Assembly: GCA_018816605.1 (NCBI GenBank)
Contig: JAHIVS010000543.1
Coordinates: forward strand, 1 to 33,298
Length of the DNA stretch: 33,298 bases
Reading direction: 5' to 3'
Source of the DNA: Pseudomonadota bacterium
GTDB taxonomy: Bacteria > Desulfobacterota > Desulfobacteria > Desulfobacterales > Desulfobacteraceae
The position numbers and the translations under genes were made by a program. Below the pieces are notes generated by a model. The model searched no databases, was not told the DNA's origin, and saw nothing but the letters and a program-made list of their open reading frames with translations. Shown in pieces: positions 24,680 through 32,110 of this stretch. Positions within the stretch are counted from its first letter, which is position 1; each line of letters opens with the position of its first letter.

Positions 24680-25096
24680 ATGAAGCTTTCGCGCGATGAA
24701 ATCAAAAAAAAACTTCAGGACTGGCAGTTGGCCTGGAGCAAATACGACCTGGACAAGGTCATGGATCTTTTCCATGAGGATATTTTTTTTGAAAACTGGA
24801 CCGGCGCCTATGTCAAAGGGAAAAAAAACCTGAGAAAGGTCTGGACTGCCTGGTTTGAAAACCACGGCAATTTCAGATTTCTGGAGGCAGAAACCTTTGT
24901 GGATGAGCAGGTTCAAAAGGCAGCCTATCGCTGGCTGCTTGAATGGCCTTCCATGGAGCCCGGATTTGAAGACAAGCAGGAAATAAGAAAAGGGGTAGAT
25001 GTAATTCATTTTAAGGACGGTCAGATCATTAACAAGCTCACCTACACCAAAACCACCCTTGAAATTGACAATAAACGCTATGCCCTTCACCTTTAA
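24680..25096 (+). CDS. SnoaL-like (NTF2 fold) protein
   Basis: The 138-residue product has the compact NTF2/SnoaL pattern: an N-terminal helix pair (LQDWQLAWSKYDLDKVMDLF), then HEDIFFENWTGAYVKGKKNL, strands with many aromatic residues, and HFKDGQIINKLTYTKTTLEI near the end. AAGGAG (24668-24673) lies 6 nt before the ATG and decides the start; a longer frame to 24605 lacks support. Such proteins are small cyclases, isomerases or ligand binders; I cannot assign one. It is 188 bp after the GGDEF gene and may have its own promoter. Confidence 0.75.
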   Translation: MKLSRDEIKKKLQDWQLAWSKYDLDKVMDLFHEDIFFENWTGAYVKGKKNLRKVWTAWFENHGNFRFLEAETFVDEQVQKAAYRWLLEWPSMEPGFEDKQEIRKGVDVIHFKDGQIINKLTYTKTTLEIDNKRYALHL

Positions 25097-25373
25097 CGCG
25101 ATGCTGAAGTTTTTTAAAGAATCTCGGTGATAAACAAAAATGGGCTTTCGAGATTTGTGTGACGTCCCAGACAACCGACTTGGAAGTCACCACCAGCAGG
25201 AATGCTTCCTGGTATCGGAACTCCTTTTCAGGCGCTTTTGTTTCACCTGGGAATCCTGGATTTCATTTTGGAAAAATCCGCATTTATCCAACACTGTTTT
25301 TTCAAAGAGCCCACCCAAAACATCACATATGACACATAATATTGCGAATCGCCGCATATGCAAAAAAAAATAT
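25097..25373. other. intergenic spacer, no convincing gene
   Basis: First part of a 418-bp gap before the alcohol dehydrogenase gene. It holds a weak inverted repeat AATCTCG (25120-25126)/CGAGATT (25149-25155) and motifs CACATATGACAC and GCATATGC near 25324-25361 that may belong to the activator-binding region. An 86-codon frame at 25140-25400 looks spurious. Confidence 0.5.
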
Positions 25374-25393
25374 CAAATATCATGTTTTAAAAT
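25374..25393 (+). promoter_or_regulatory. putative upstream activator site for adh promoter
   Basis: CAAATATCATGTTTTAAAAT recurs as CACATATCATGTTTCAAAAT at 31695-31714. In both places it begins exactly 61 nt before the T of the -24 box of a sigma-54 promoter. Confidence 0.6.
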
Positions 25394-25434
25394 ACAATAG
25401 ACTCTAATATCTTGTATTTATTATAAAATTTTAT

Positions 25435-25450
25435 TGGCCTGCTTCTTGCT
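25435..25450 (+). promoter_or_regulatory. sigma-54 promoter of adh operon
   Basis: TGGCCTGCTTCTTGCT has GG and GC separated by the required 10 nt (consensus TGGCAC-N5-TTGCA). It is 65 bp before the adh start, and the gene for a sigma-54 activator lies in the same cluster. Confidence 0.75.
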
Positions 25451-25514
25451 ATCCATGAGAGTGTTCTTCGGTTTTCATGATGTGTTTTTTTAAAATTAAC
25501 CCAAAGGAGATTGT

Positions 25515-26696
25515 ATGGCCTACGAGTTTAGTTTATCGACAAAGATCATCATTGGTGAAGGGTGTTCCGGACAAGTTGGAGAAAAAGCAGCTGCGACTGG
25601 CGCAAAGAAGGTGATGTGCATTTTTGACAAGGGCGTGTTGGATGCAGGAATTGTTGGCCCCATACTGGAAAATCTTGAAGGTGCCGGGATTAAGGTCATT
25701 CAATACGGCGGGGTATTACCGGATCCGCCCATGGAAGTCATAGAAGAATGCACCGGCATTGCAAAGCATACAAAACCGGATGCCTTTGTGGCCATAGGCG
25801 GGGGAAGTTCCATTGACACAGCCAAGGCCGTAAATGCGAACCTGGGTAACCCGGGAAGTCTCAAAGACCATGCTATTAACCTGAACGGATTGAAAATATT
25901 GCCGTTTGACAATCCTTTAAACCCCTTGCTCGTCCTGCCCACCACAGCCGGTACAGGCAGTGAGGTATCTCCCTCCTCCGTGGTGACCGATAAAGAAATT
26001 AAAATCAAAATGTCGGTGATGTCCCCTGATTTGCAGCCGGACATCGCCATTATCGATCCGGCACTCATGAAGGGCCTTCCCCCGCACATTACGGCATCCA
26101 CAGGCCTGGACGCCTTTTCCCATGCCGTGGAAGGGTTAATGGGAGGATTGGCATTGTTCACGCCATCCCCCATGCGGGAGTCCTTCTCGTTTACCGCCAT
26201 TGGGCTTGTCCTCAAAAGCCTGGTGCCTTCCATTAAAGACGGCAACAATATACAGGCACGGTCGGACATGGCCTATGCGGCATTTTTATCAATCCTTGGC
26301 GCAAATGGGGGGTTAAGTTTGGGTCACACCATAGGGCATGCCATTGGAGAGGTATCCGATATTCACAACCACGGATTTTTGTGTGCCTCAATAATCCCGT
26401 ATAATGTTCATTTCCTTGCTGGCCACTTCCCTACCCAAATCCGCAAACTGGCATCCCTGATGGGCCTGGACGTGGCCGGGAAAAGCCCGTCCGAGATCGG
26501 CAGCGACGTAAAACAGGCCATCAAGGAATTTTATAAAGCATGTGGTGTCCCCACATTAAAAGAAATGGGACTAAATTTGTCTGACGGAGAAGAGATCGTA
26601 CATCATACCACCTCTGGAATCTGGTGTATGCTGGCACCTCAAAAACCCACAAAAGAAGAGATCCTTGGATGGCTTCAACAGGCCTATGAAAAATAA
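25515..26696 (+). CDS. iron-containing (group III) alcohol dehydrogenase
   Basis: Cytoplasmic NAD(P)-linked oxidoreductase that interconverts an alcohol and its aldehyde, 393 residues. Motifs: dinucleotide-binding AIGGGSSIDTAKAV (93-106), PTTAGTGSEVSP, and the metal site Asp199 and His203 (STGLDAFSHAVEG), His271 (GHTIGHAIG) and His286 (NHG). A strong AAAGGAG is 7 nt before the ATG. The gene is preceded by a sigma-54 promoter and followed after 95 bp by an aldehyde dehydrogenase gene, so alcohol to aldehyde to acid oxidation is likely. The usual substrates of the family are ethanol, propanol, butanol or diols; the sequence does not decide. Confidence 0.93.
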   Translation: MAYEFSLSTKIIIGEGCSGQVGEKAAATGAKKVMCIFDKGVLDAGIVGPILENLEGAGIKVIQYGGVLPDPPMEVIEECTGIAKHTKPDAFVAIGGGSSIDTAKAVNANLGNPGSLKDHAINLNGLKILPFDNPLNPLLVLPTTAGTGSEVSPSSVVTDKEIKIKMSVMSPDLQPDIAIIDPALMKGLPPHITASTGLDAFSHAVEGLMGGLALFTPSPMRESFSFTAIGLVLKSLVPSIKDGNNIQARSDMAYAAFLSILGANGGLSLGHTIGHAIGEVSDIHNHGFLCASIIPYNVHFLAGHFPTQIRKLASLMGLDVAGKSPSEIGSDVKQAIKEFYKACGVPTLKEMGLNLSDGEEIVHHTTSGIWCMLAPQKPTKEEILGWLQQAYEK

Positions 26697-26721
26697 GAAT
26701 CAGACATGGGTTCTTTTTCAA

Positions 26722-26743
26722 CCCAATACCCTTGGGATTTTTT
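26722..26743 (+). terminator. weak terminator or attenuator between adh and aldh
   Basis: The stem CCCAA (26722-26726) pairs with TTGGG (26732-26736) around TACCC, followed by ATTTTTT. With only five pairs it would stop transcription partially, giving more adh than aldh message. Confidence 0.45.
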
Positions 26744-26791
26744 ATCTTACCGGACCAACTGAGAAAATAATCCAGACAACATGGAGGAAAC

Positions 26792-28225
26792 ATGAACGTA
26801 TACGATAAATTTTATATTAACGGACAATGGGTATCCCCGTTCGGCACAGAATCGGTTGACGTGGTCAATCCATGCACGGAAGCGGTCATTGCCCGGGTAA
26901 CCATGGGCAATGAACAGGATGTTGACCTGGCTGTGGCAGCAGCCAGGAAAGCCCTGCCGGACTGGTCAGGAACACCGATTTCCCAAAGGGCCCAGTGGCT
27001 TTCAAAACTTTCCGATGCAATGGCCGCCCGTCAGAACGAAATCGGTGACACCATTTCCCGGGAAATGGGGATGCCGTCTCCCTGGTCAAGGATGATCCAG
27101 GCGGGTTTGCCCATCGCCGTGTCAAAGAGTTTTGTAGAAATTCTCGAAAATTTTGTCTTTGAGGAATCCATGGGCACAACCTTGATCGTGAAGGAACCCG
27201 TCGGGGTCTGCGGCTTTATTACCCCCTGGAACTATCCCCTGCACCAGATTATCGGAAAAGTGGCGCCGGCATTGGCCGCAGGTTGCACAATGGTGTTAAA
27301 ACCCAGTCAGCTGGCCCCTTTAAACGCATTTTTGCTAGCGGAAATAATGGCGGAAATCGGCCTCCCCCCTGGCGTATTCAATCTTGTACCCGGAAGCGGT
27401 TCCAAGGTTGGAAGGGCACTCTCATCCCATCCTGATATAGATCTCGTATCCCTGACCGGCTCAACAAGATCCGGGGTTCTGGTATCCCAGGCAGCGGCTG
27501 AAACCGTCAAAAGGGTCACCCTGGAGCTCGGTGGGAAATCCGCCAATATCCTTCTGGACGATACGGATTTTCCGACGGCAGTGGCCAAGGGGGTTTACAA
27601 TTGTTTTTTAAATTCCGGGCAAACCTGTATCTCCCTATCACGAATGATTGTCCCGGCAGAAAATCAGGAACAAGTGATTGCGCTCGCAAAGGCCACGGTT
27701 GAATCGATGACCATGGGAGATGCGTTTGCTGAAGGGACGTACCTGGGGCCCATGATCGATGTCCACCAGCAAGACTCGGTGCGCAATTATATTGCAAAGG
27801 GTATCGAAGAGGGCGCCACCCTGGTCACCGGTGGACCGGAAAAACCGGAAAACCTGAAAACAGGATATTATGTCAAACCGACGGTCTTTGCCAATGTCAA
27901 ACCGGAGATGACCATTGCCAAGGAAGAGATCTTTGGACCGGTAATCTGCATTATACCCTACCACAGTGAAAGTGAAGCCGTAGAAATTGCTAACAACAGC
28001 ATATACGGCCTGTCCGGTTCTGTATGGTCAGCGGATGCTGACCGTGCAAAAAAGGTGGCAAGGCAGATACGCACGGGCCAGGTGTTCATCAACGGTGCCG
28101 ACTTTGATATCAATGCCCCTGCCGGTGGATTCAAGCAATCGGGTATCGGCCGAGAACGAAGTTCATATGGTTTGGAAGAATATCTAGAGATAAAAGCAAT
28201 CATCGGATACAACACCCCTGAATGA
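26792..28225 (+). CDS. NAD(P)-dependent aldehyde dehydrogenase
   Basis: Cytoplasmic enzyme oxidising an aldehyde to the acid, 477 residues, full length. Visible: the cofactor segment GFITPWNYPLHQ, TGSTRSG, the general base Glu in VTLELGGKSANI, the catalytic Cys in NSGQTCISLSR, and the late motif KEEIFGPV. It has the non-acylating type layout with no CoA-binding hints, so the product is probably a free carboxylate. GGAGG lies before the ATG. It is paired with the Fe-alcohol dehydrogenase upstream and probably shares its sigma-54 promoter. Confidence 0.94.
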   Translation: MNVYDKFYINGQWVSPFGTESVDVVNPCTEAVIARVTMGNEQDVDLAVAAARKALPDWSGTPISQRAQWLSKLSDAMAARQNEIGDTISREMGMPSPWSRMIQAGLPIAVSKSFVEILENFVFEESMGTTLIVKEPVGVCGFITPWNYPLHQIIGKVAPALAAGCTMVLKPSQLAPLNAFLLAEIMAEIGLPPGVFNLVPGSGSKVGRALSSHPDIDLVSLTGSTRSGVLVSQAAAETVKRVTLELGGKSANILLDDTDFPTAVAKGVYNCFLNSGQTCISLSRMIVPAENQEQVIALAKATVESMTMGDAFAEGTYLGPMIDVHQQDSVRNYIAKGIEEGATLVTGGPEKPENLKTGYYVKPTVFANVKPEMTIAKEEIFGPVICIIPYHSESEAVEIANNSIYGLSGSVWSADADRAKKVARQIRTGQVFINGADFDINAPAGGFKQSGIGRERSSYGLEEYLEIKAIIGYNTPE

Positions 28226-28264
28226 TGAAAAAGTCAGGTTTTTTGTTTTATTCTGCTTGACAAT

Positions 28265-28313
28265 GCCCGTCCCGACATGGATAGAATTTATTTTGCCTGT
28301 GTTGGGACGGGGC
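28265..28313. other. imperfect stem-loop in front of radical SAM gene
   Basis: GCCCGTCCCGACA (28265-28277) pairs with TGTTGGGACGGGGC (28300-28313) with one bulge and one G-U pair, around a 22-nt loop. No T run follows. It lies 87 bp before the next start codon, just after a TTGACA (28257-28262) that has only a poor -10 partner. Confidence 0.5.
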
Positions 28314-28400
28314 AAGCTGCCCCAAGAAAAAATAAAACCGATACTATTTTCGATTCTGTGGATCATAATTGCCCTGTCACGGAACCAAAGGAATATCTGA

Positions 28401-29996
28401 ATGAGAATAGCGCTGATTGCTCCGCCTTACCCTTTGGAAGAGGCCCCGTCACCGCCTTTGGGGTTGACCTACATTGCTGCTGCCTGTGAAACTGCCGGCG
28501 CAGAAGTAACAATTCTTGACTTTATTGTTCGGGGATATTCAAAAAAAAAACTCACAGCGGAATTAAAGGCCTTTGATCCGGATATTGTGGGTATCAATTC
28601 TGTTACCATGAACTTTAACAGGGCAGCCGATATCCTTGGCCTGGTAAAGCAGACCTTCCCCAAGGTCATCACACTCATGGGAGGCCCCCATGTCTCCTTT
28701 GACAGCGAAAACACCCTGGCTCTTTGCCCCCAGATCGACATCATTGTCAAGGGGGAGGGCGAAGCCACCGTTCAGGAGCTGCTCAAGGTGATTCACCGCC
28801 GGGAAAAATGGTCCGGTATTCCGGGAATTGTTTTCAAAGACAGGGAACGGATCCTGACAACGGCCCCGCGTCCCTTTATCCAAAACCTTGATTCGCTGCC
28901 CCTGCCGGCACGCCATCTCCTGCCCATGGCCCGGTATCAGGCCCTGGGATTTCCAGTCAGCATCATCACCAGCAGGGGATGCCCCAACCATTGCATCTTT
29001 TGCCTTGGTCGCCGCATGGTGGGTCAAAAGGTTCGATTTCGTTCTGCCGGCCGTATTGCCGACGAAATAGAGGGATTGTGCGCCATGGGAATTTCTTTTA
29101 TTAATATTGCCGATGATCTGTTTACTGCAAGTAAACGCCGGGTGGGTCAATTTTGCAATGAACTTGTGAAACGAAAACTGAAGGTTTCATGGAGTGCCTT
29201 TTCCAGGGTGAATACCGTGGATACCCAGACCCTGAAACTGATGAAAAGTGCAGGCTGCCATTCCGTCAGTTTCGGCATCGAATCCGGCAATCCTGAGATG
29301 CTCAAGCGCGTGAAGAAAGGTATCACCATCGCCCAGGCAAAAAAAGCTGCCAAAGCCTGCAAGGAGGCGGGCATAAGGGGACATGCTTCGTTTATGGTCG
29401 GGCTTCCCGGAGAGACCTATGAAACCATGAACGATTCCCGGAAACTGCAAAACGAGCTGGAGATCGAGTCTGGCTTTCATTTTCTGTCTCCTTTTCCCGG
29501 AACAGCCGTCCGGGAGGATATTGCCGACTATGACCTTGAAATCCTTACCCAGGACTGGGACCAGTACAATGCCAACAGGTCCATTGTCAGAACATCTGCC
29601 CTGACCCCTGAACAGATGGATGAATTTATCCATGATGCCTATGAACAGCATCGGAAAGACTGGGAAGCCCTGACGGTAAAATATGAGAACAAAACAGCAA
29701 CCCCCCAGGAACAGATTCAGGTGGAGGGCTACCATCGCATGGAAATGATTTTCAAACTTTTGACCCAGGACATTCTTGAACACCACCCGGCTTTCCATAC
29801 AGGTCCGGATACAGCGCTCAAGGAACTTTCCGGACACATGGCCACACTGACAGGTCTGGATTATGTTTTTACGGAGTCCGCCATTAAGGATCTCATCACA
29901 AAAGGATTTATAAGGATAAACGTCTTGGGGGAAAAAACCCGGTTTTCCTGGGCCCTTAACAGTCAACTAAAGCCTGGGCCGGCAATTGCCCATTAA
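28401..29996 (+). CDS. B12-binding-domain radical SAM protein
   Basis: The 531-residue product has an N-terminal cobalamin-binding-like Rossmann domain (about 1-135: RIALIAPPYPLEEAPSPPLG, VTLMGGPHVSF, IIVKGEGE), then a radical SAM barrel (about 180-400) with the cluster motif C194-x3-C198-x2-C201 (SRGCPNHCIFC) and the later segment FGIESGNPEMLKRVKKG. The DxHxxG base-off motif is not visible. A C-terminal region of about 110 residues, rich in charged helices, matches nothing I recognise. This class performs methylations, ring rearrangements and lipid or natural-product chemistry; no specific reaction can be named. AAAGGA precedes the ATG. It is convergent with the activator gene, 13 bp apart. 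Confidence 0.85.
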   Translation: MRIALIAPPYPLEEAPSPPLGLTYIAAACETAGAEVTILDFIVRGYSKKKLTAELKAFDPDIVGINSVTMNFNRAADILGLVKQTFPKVITLMGGPHVSFDSENTLALCPQIDIIVKGEGEATVQELLKVIHRREKWSGIPGIVFKDRERILTTAPRPFIQNLDSLPLPARHLLPMARYQALGFPVSIITSRGCPNHCIFCLGRRMVGQKVRFRSAGRIADEIEGLCAMGISFINIADDLFTASKRRVGQFCNELVKRKLKVSWSAFSRVNTVDTQTLKLMKSAGCHSVSFGIESGNPEMLKRVKKGITIAQAKKAAKACKEAGIRGHASFMVGLPGETYETMNDSRKLQNELEIESGFHFLSPFPGTAVREDIADYDLEILTQDWDQYNANRSIVRTSALTPEQMDEFIHDAYEQHRKDWEALTVKYENKTATPQEQIQVEGYHRMEMIFKLLTQDILEHHPAFHTGPDTALKELSGHMATLTGLDYVFTESAIKDLITKGFIRINVLGEKTRFSWALNSQLKPGPAIAH

Positions 29997-30009
29997 AAAA
30001 TGGATTTTT
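29990..30009 (+). terminator. compact terminator in the 13-bp convergent gap
   Basis: CCATT (29990-29994) pairs with AATGG (29999-30003) around AAAA, then ATTTTT. It overlaps the stop codon of the radical SAM gene. The stem is short. Confidence 0.5.
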
Positions 30010-31557
30010 CTAAATTGGGTTCACACCTCGTCCAAAAGCAATATTTAGTTTTTTCATCCGATGCCGCAATGTCGCAGGATTAACATCCAGCAGTTCCGCA
30101 GCTCCGTCGGGGCCACTGACTTTCCCCTTGGCAATATCGAGGACGCGTTTTATATGGTTTGCCAAAACATCGTTCAGCCGGAGCTGGCTGTGGTTCGTAA
30201 TGAAGACGGCTTCCGGGCGAGGCCGGTGGATTGCTGTTCCAAGATCATAAAATTGCAGCAGTTTACCCCTGGAAATAATCATCTCCCGTTCCACTGCGTT
30301 TTCCAATTCACGAACATTACCGGGCCAATCATAGCTGGTCAGTTTTTTTAAAGCCCCCGATGCCAGTGTCGGGTAATCCTCATCTTCCGATGCACGGAAA
30401 TTTTTCAGGATAAAATGCTGGATCAAAGCCGGAATATCACATTTTCTTTCCCTCAAGGGTGGAATCTGGATCGGAAATACCATAAGCCTGAAGTAAAGAT
30501 CTCTTCGAAAACGACCTTCTTCGATCAATGTTTCAAGATCACGATTCGTGGCAGCAATAACCCGGATATCCACTTTGATGCTCTGGCTTGCCCCGACCGG
30601 CTCAAACTCCATTTCCTGTAAAACACGCAACAATCTTATTTGGGCCGGAATCGGCAGTTCTCCGATTTCATCCAGAAAAATAGTCCCACCATGTGCCCTT
30701 TCAAACCGACCACGACGCTTTTCCAATGCTCCGGTAAAAGCCCCGCGTTCATGGCCAAACAGCTCGCTGTCAATGAGGGTTTCGGGAATAGCGCCACAAT
30801 TTACCTTAATAAAGGGTCCTTTCCTTCTCTGGGAACTATTGTGCAGGGCATTTGCAATCACCTCTTTTCCAACACCGGTTTCCCCCAGTAATAAAACCGA
30901 GCTGGATCGTGAAGCAACCTGCCGGACCTGCTGCATCACCTGATGGAGACCAAAGTCGGCACCCACGACCTCATGGCTGTTTTGAGAGCGCAGCTCATTT
31001 TGCAGATAGACCGCATCATCAGCAAAACGATTTTTCAATTCCAAAAGCTCCAGGTATCGTCTGCAATTTGAGAAAGCGATGGCAAAGGGTGTTGTCAGCA
31101 ACCCCAGTAGGCCCAGGTCCTCCTTTGTAAAACGATCCCACCCTTTTGCACCGAATCCGACTACGCCCACCTCTCGGTTGTCCAAGGAAAGCCGCAGCGT
31201 CATGATTGATATTTTCTCCTGGATACCGATGACCTGAAGCATTTGTTTTCCCAAGGGGTCTTGATCGGCTCGATTGAGGAGTCTCTTTTCGGGTATCTGG
31301 GTACCATCCCCTATAAAATCCCATATTTTTGCAGGGTGATCAAATCGAATGTTTTTTCGGCGGCCACCGTGACGATCGGCCATAGCAAATACGGTACCCC
31401 GCTTTTGCTCCAATTCAATAAAATGTAAATAAATATAGTCTATAAAGAGTATGGAGCTCAAGTAATTGTAACAGGCTGACAAGGCTTTTTCTATTTCAAC
31501 CGAACCGCAAATATGCAATGTCGCTTCACGGAAAAAGTGGTTTTCATTGATCATCAT
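30010..31557 (-). CDS. sigma-54-dependent transcriptional activator (GAF-AAA+-Fis)
   Basis: Enhancer-binding protein that uses ATP to open sigma-54 promoters, 515 residues. A GAF-like sensor domain occupies about residues 10-170. The AAA+ core has Walker A GETGVGKE (225-232), the sigma-54 contact loop GAFTGA (272-277), Walker B GTIFLDEIGE and RRDLYFRL. A Fis-type helix-turn-helix closes the protein (LLDVNPATLRHRMKKLNI). The GAF domain suggests direct small-molecule sensing rather than phosphorylation. AGGAGAGGT precedes two adjacent ATGs (31557 and 31554); the second has better spacing. It sits between two promoters of the sigma-54 type, at 25435 and 31756, and is the natural candidate to control both. 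Confidence 0.93.
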   Translation of the reverse strand: MMINENHFFREATLHICGSVEIEKALSACYNYLSSILFIDYIYLHFIELEQKRGTVFAMADRHGGRRKNIRFDHPAKIWDFIGDGTQIPEKRLLNRADQDPLGKQMLQVIGIQEKISIMTLRLSLDNREVGVVGFGAKGWDRFTKEDLGLLGLLTTPFAIAFSNCRRYLELLELKNRFADDAVYLQNELRSQNSHEVVGADFGLHQVMQQVRQVASRSSSVLLLGETGVGKEVIANALHNSSQRRKGPFIKVNCGAIPETLIDSELFGHERGAFTGALEKRRGRFERAHGGTIFLDEIGELPIPAQIRLLRVLQEMEFEPVGASQSIKVDIRVIAATNRDLETLIEEGRFRRDLYFRLMVFPIQIPPLRERKCDIPALIQHFILKNFRASEDEDYPTLASGALKKLTSYDWPGNVRELENAVEREMIISRGKLLQFYDLGTAIHRPRPEAVFITNHSQLRLNDVLANHIKRVLDIAKGKVSGPDGAAELLDVNPATLRHRMKKLNIAFGRGVNPI

Positions 31558-31641
31558 ACCTCTCCTGAATCTGTTATGTCTGATAAAATTAAAAAATAAC
31601 CGTTATATCCCTGCTTCCAAAAAGTCCGAATGAAACCAAAA

Positions 31642-31714
31642 TATCAAATATGATAAAAAAAACAGAAAAGCATCATATTTGCAAAAAACAGTGTCACATA
31701 TCATGTTTCAAAAT
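31642..31714. promoter_or_regulatory. cluster of putative activator sites upstream of small-ORF promoter
   Basis: It contains the palindrome TATCAAATATGATA (31642-31655, holding CAAATATGAT), an inverted copy ATCATATTTG (31672-31681), and CACATATCATGTTTCAAAAT (31695-31714) shared with the adh upstream region. Spacing and position suit an enhancer for a sigma-54 activator. Confidence 0.6.
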
Positions 31715-31755
31715 GAGAAGACTTTTAACCGATTGTATTTAAACACAAATCAAAT

Positions 31756-31771
31756 TGGGCCCTTTTTTGCA
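31756..31771 (+). promoter_or_regulatory. sigma-54 promoter of small ORF/toroid unit
   Basis: TGGGCCCTTTTTTGCA keeps GG and GC with 10 nt between and ends TTGCA. It matches the adh promoter in position relative to the upstream motif. Confidence 0.7.
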
Positions 31772-31815
31772 ACCTAGATGGCATTTTTAAATTTAATCCA
31801 AAGGAGATCGGCGTC

Positions 31816-32037
31816 ATGTCTTTTTTCATCTTTCACGTCAAAGGGAACAAATACCGGGAACGCTTTCTACTAACGGGATATTATGCCAATTGTCAAGGGG
31901 TATTCGTTTGATCTCAGATTCAAGCTATTGAAAATTATCATTTTATTTCAGATATCTGCTCATCGGATTTGGCGTTCGATTGCTTGGACCCTGATGATAT
32001 GAAAATCATGCAGATGAAGTGTTTCGATCCTTGTTAA
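31816..32037 (+). CDS. small ORF with in-frame TGA at codon 32 (31 aa, or 73 residues if read through)
   Basis: The ATG at 31816 follows a strong AAAGGAG, in the same sequence context as the adh start. The frame reads MSFFIFHVKGNKYRERFLLT and so on for 31 codons, then TGA at 31909-31911, and stays open in the same frame for 41 more codons to TAA at 32035-32037. The downstream part has four Cys (DIC, FDC, MKC, DPC). Three readings are possible: a real 31-residue peptide, a gene broken by a nonsense change (for example CGA to TGA), or recoding of TGA. I see no convincing SECIS hairpin with a GGU-type loop directly after the TGA, so selenocysteine is unproven. I recognise no family. It lies between a sigma-54 promoter and the toroid gene. 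Confidence 0.4.
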
Positions 32038-32110
32038 AAATCAGGGGGTACCGAATTGGGTCACAAGTTTTTATTAAACTTTTCAGTCAACCATAAATTA
32101 AGAGATTTCA

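Noticed and set aside
25140..25400. 86-codon plus-strand ORF in the gap before adh
   Set aside because: No ribosome site, no recognisable domain, and its end runs into the putative activator site upstream of the sigma-54 promoter.
28226..28400. Cobalamin riboswitch before the B12-type radical SAM gene
   Set aside because: The stem-loop at 28265-28313 stands alone; no B12-box-like sequence or multi-helix junction is seen.
31909..31960. Selenocysteine insertion element after the in-frame TGA
   Set aside because: Only a 5-bp TTCAA/TTGAA stem and the CAGATATCTG palindrome are visible; neither has the expected loop or distance, so Sec is not annotated.
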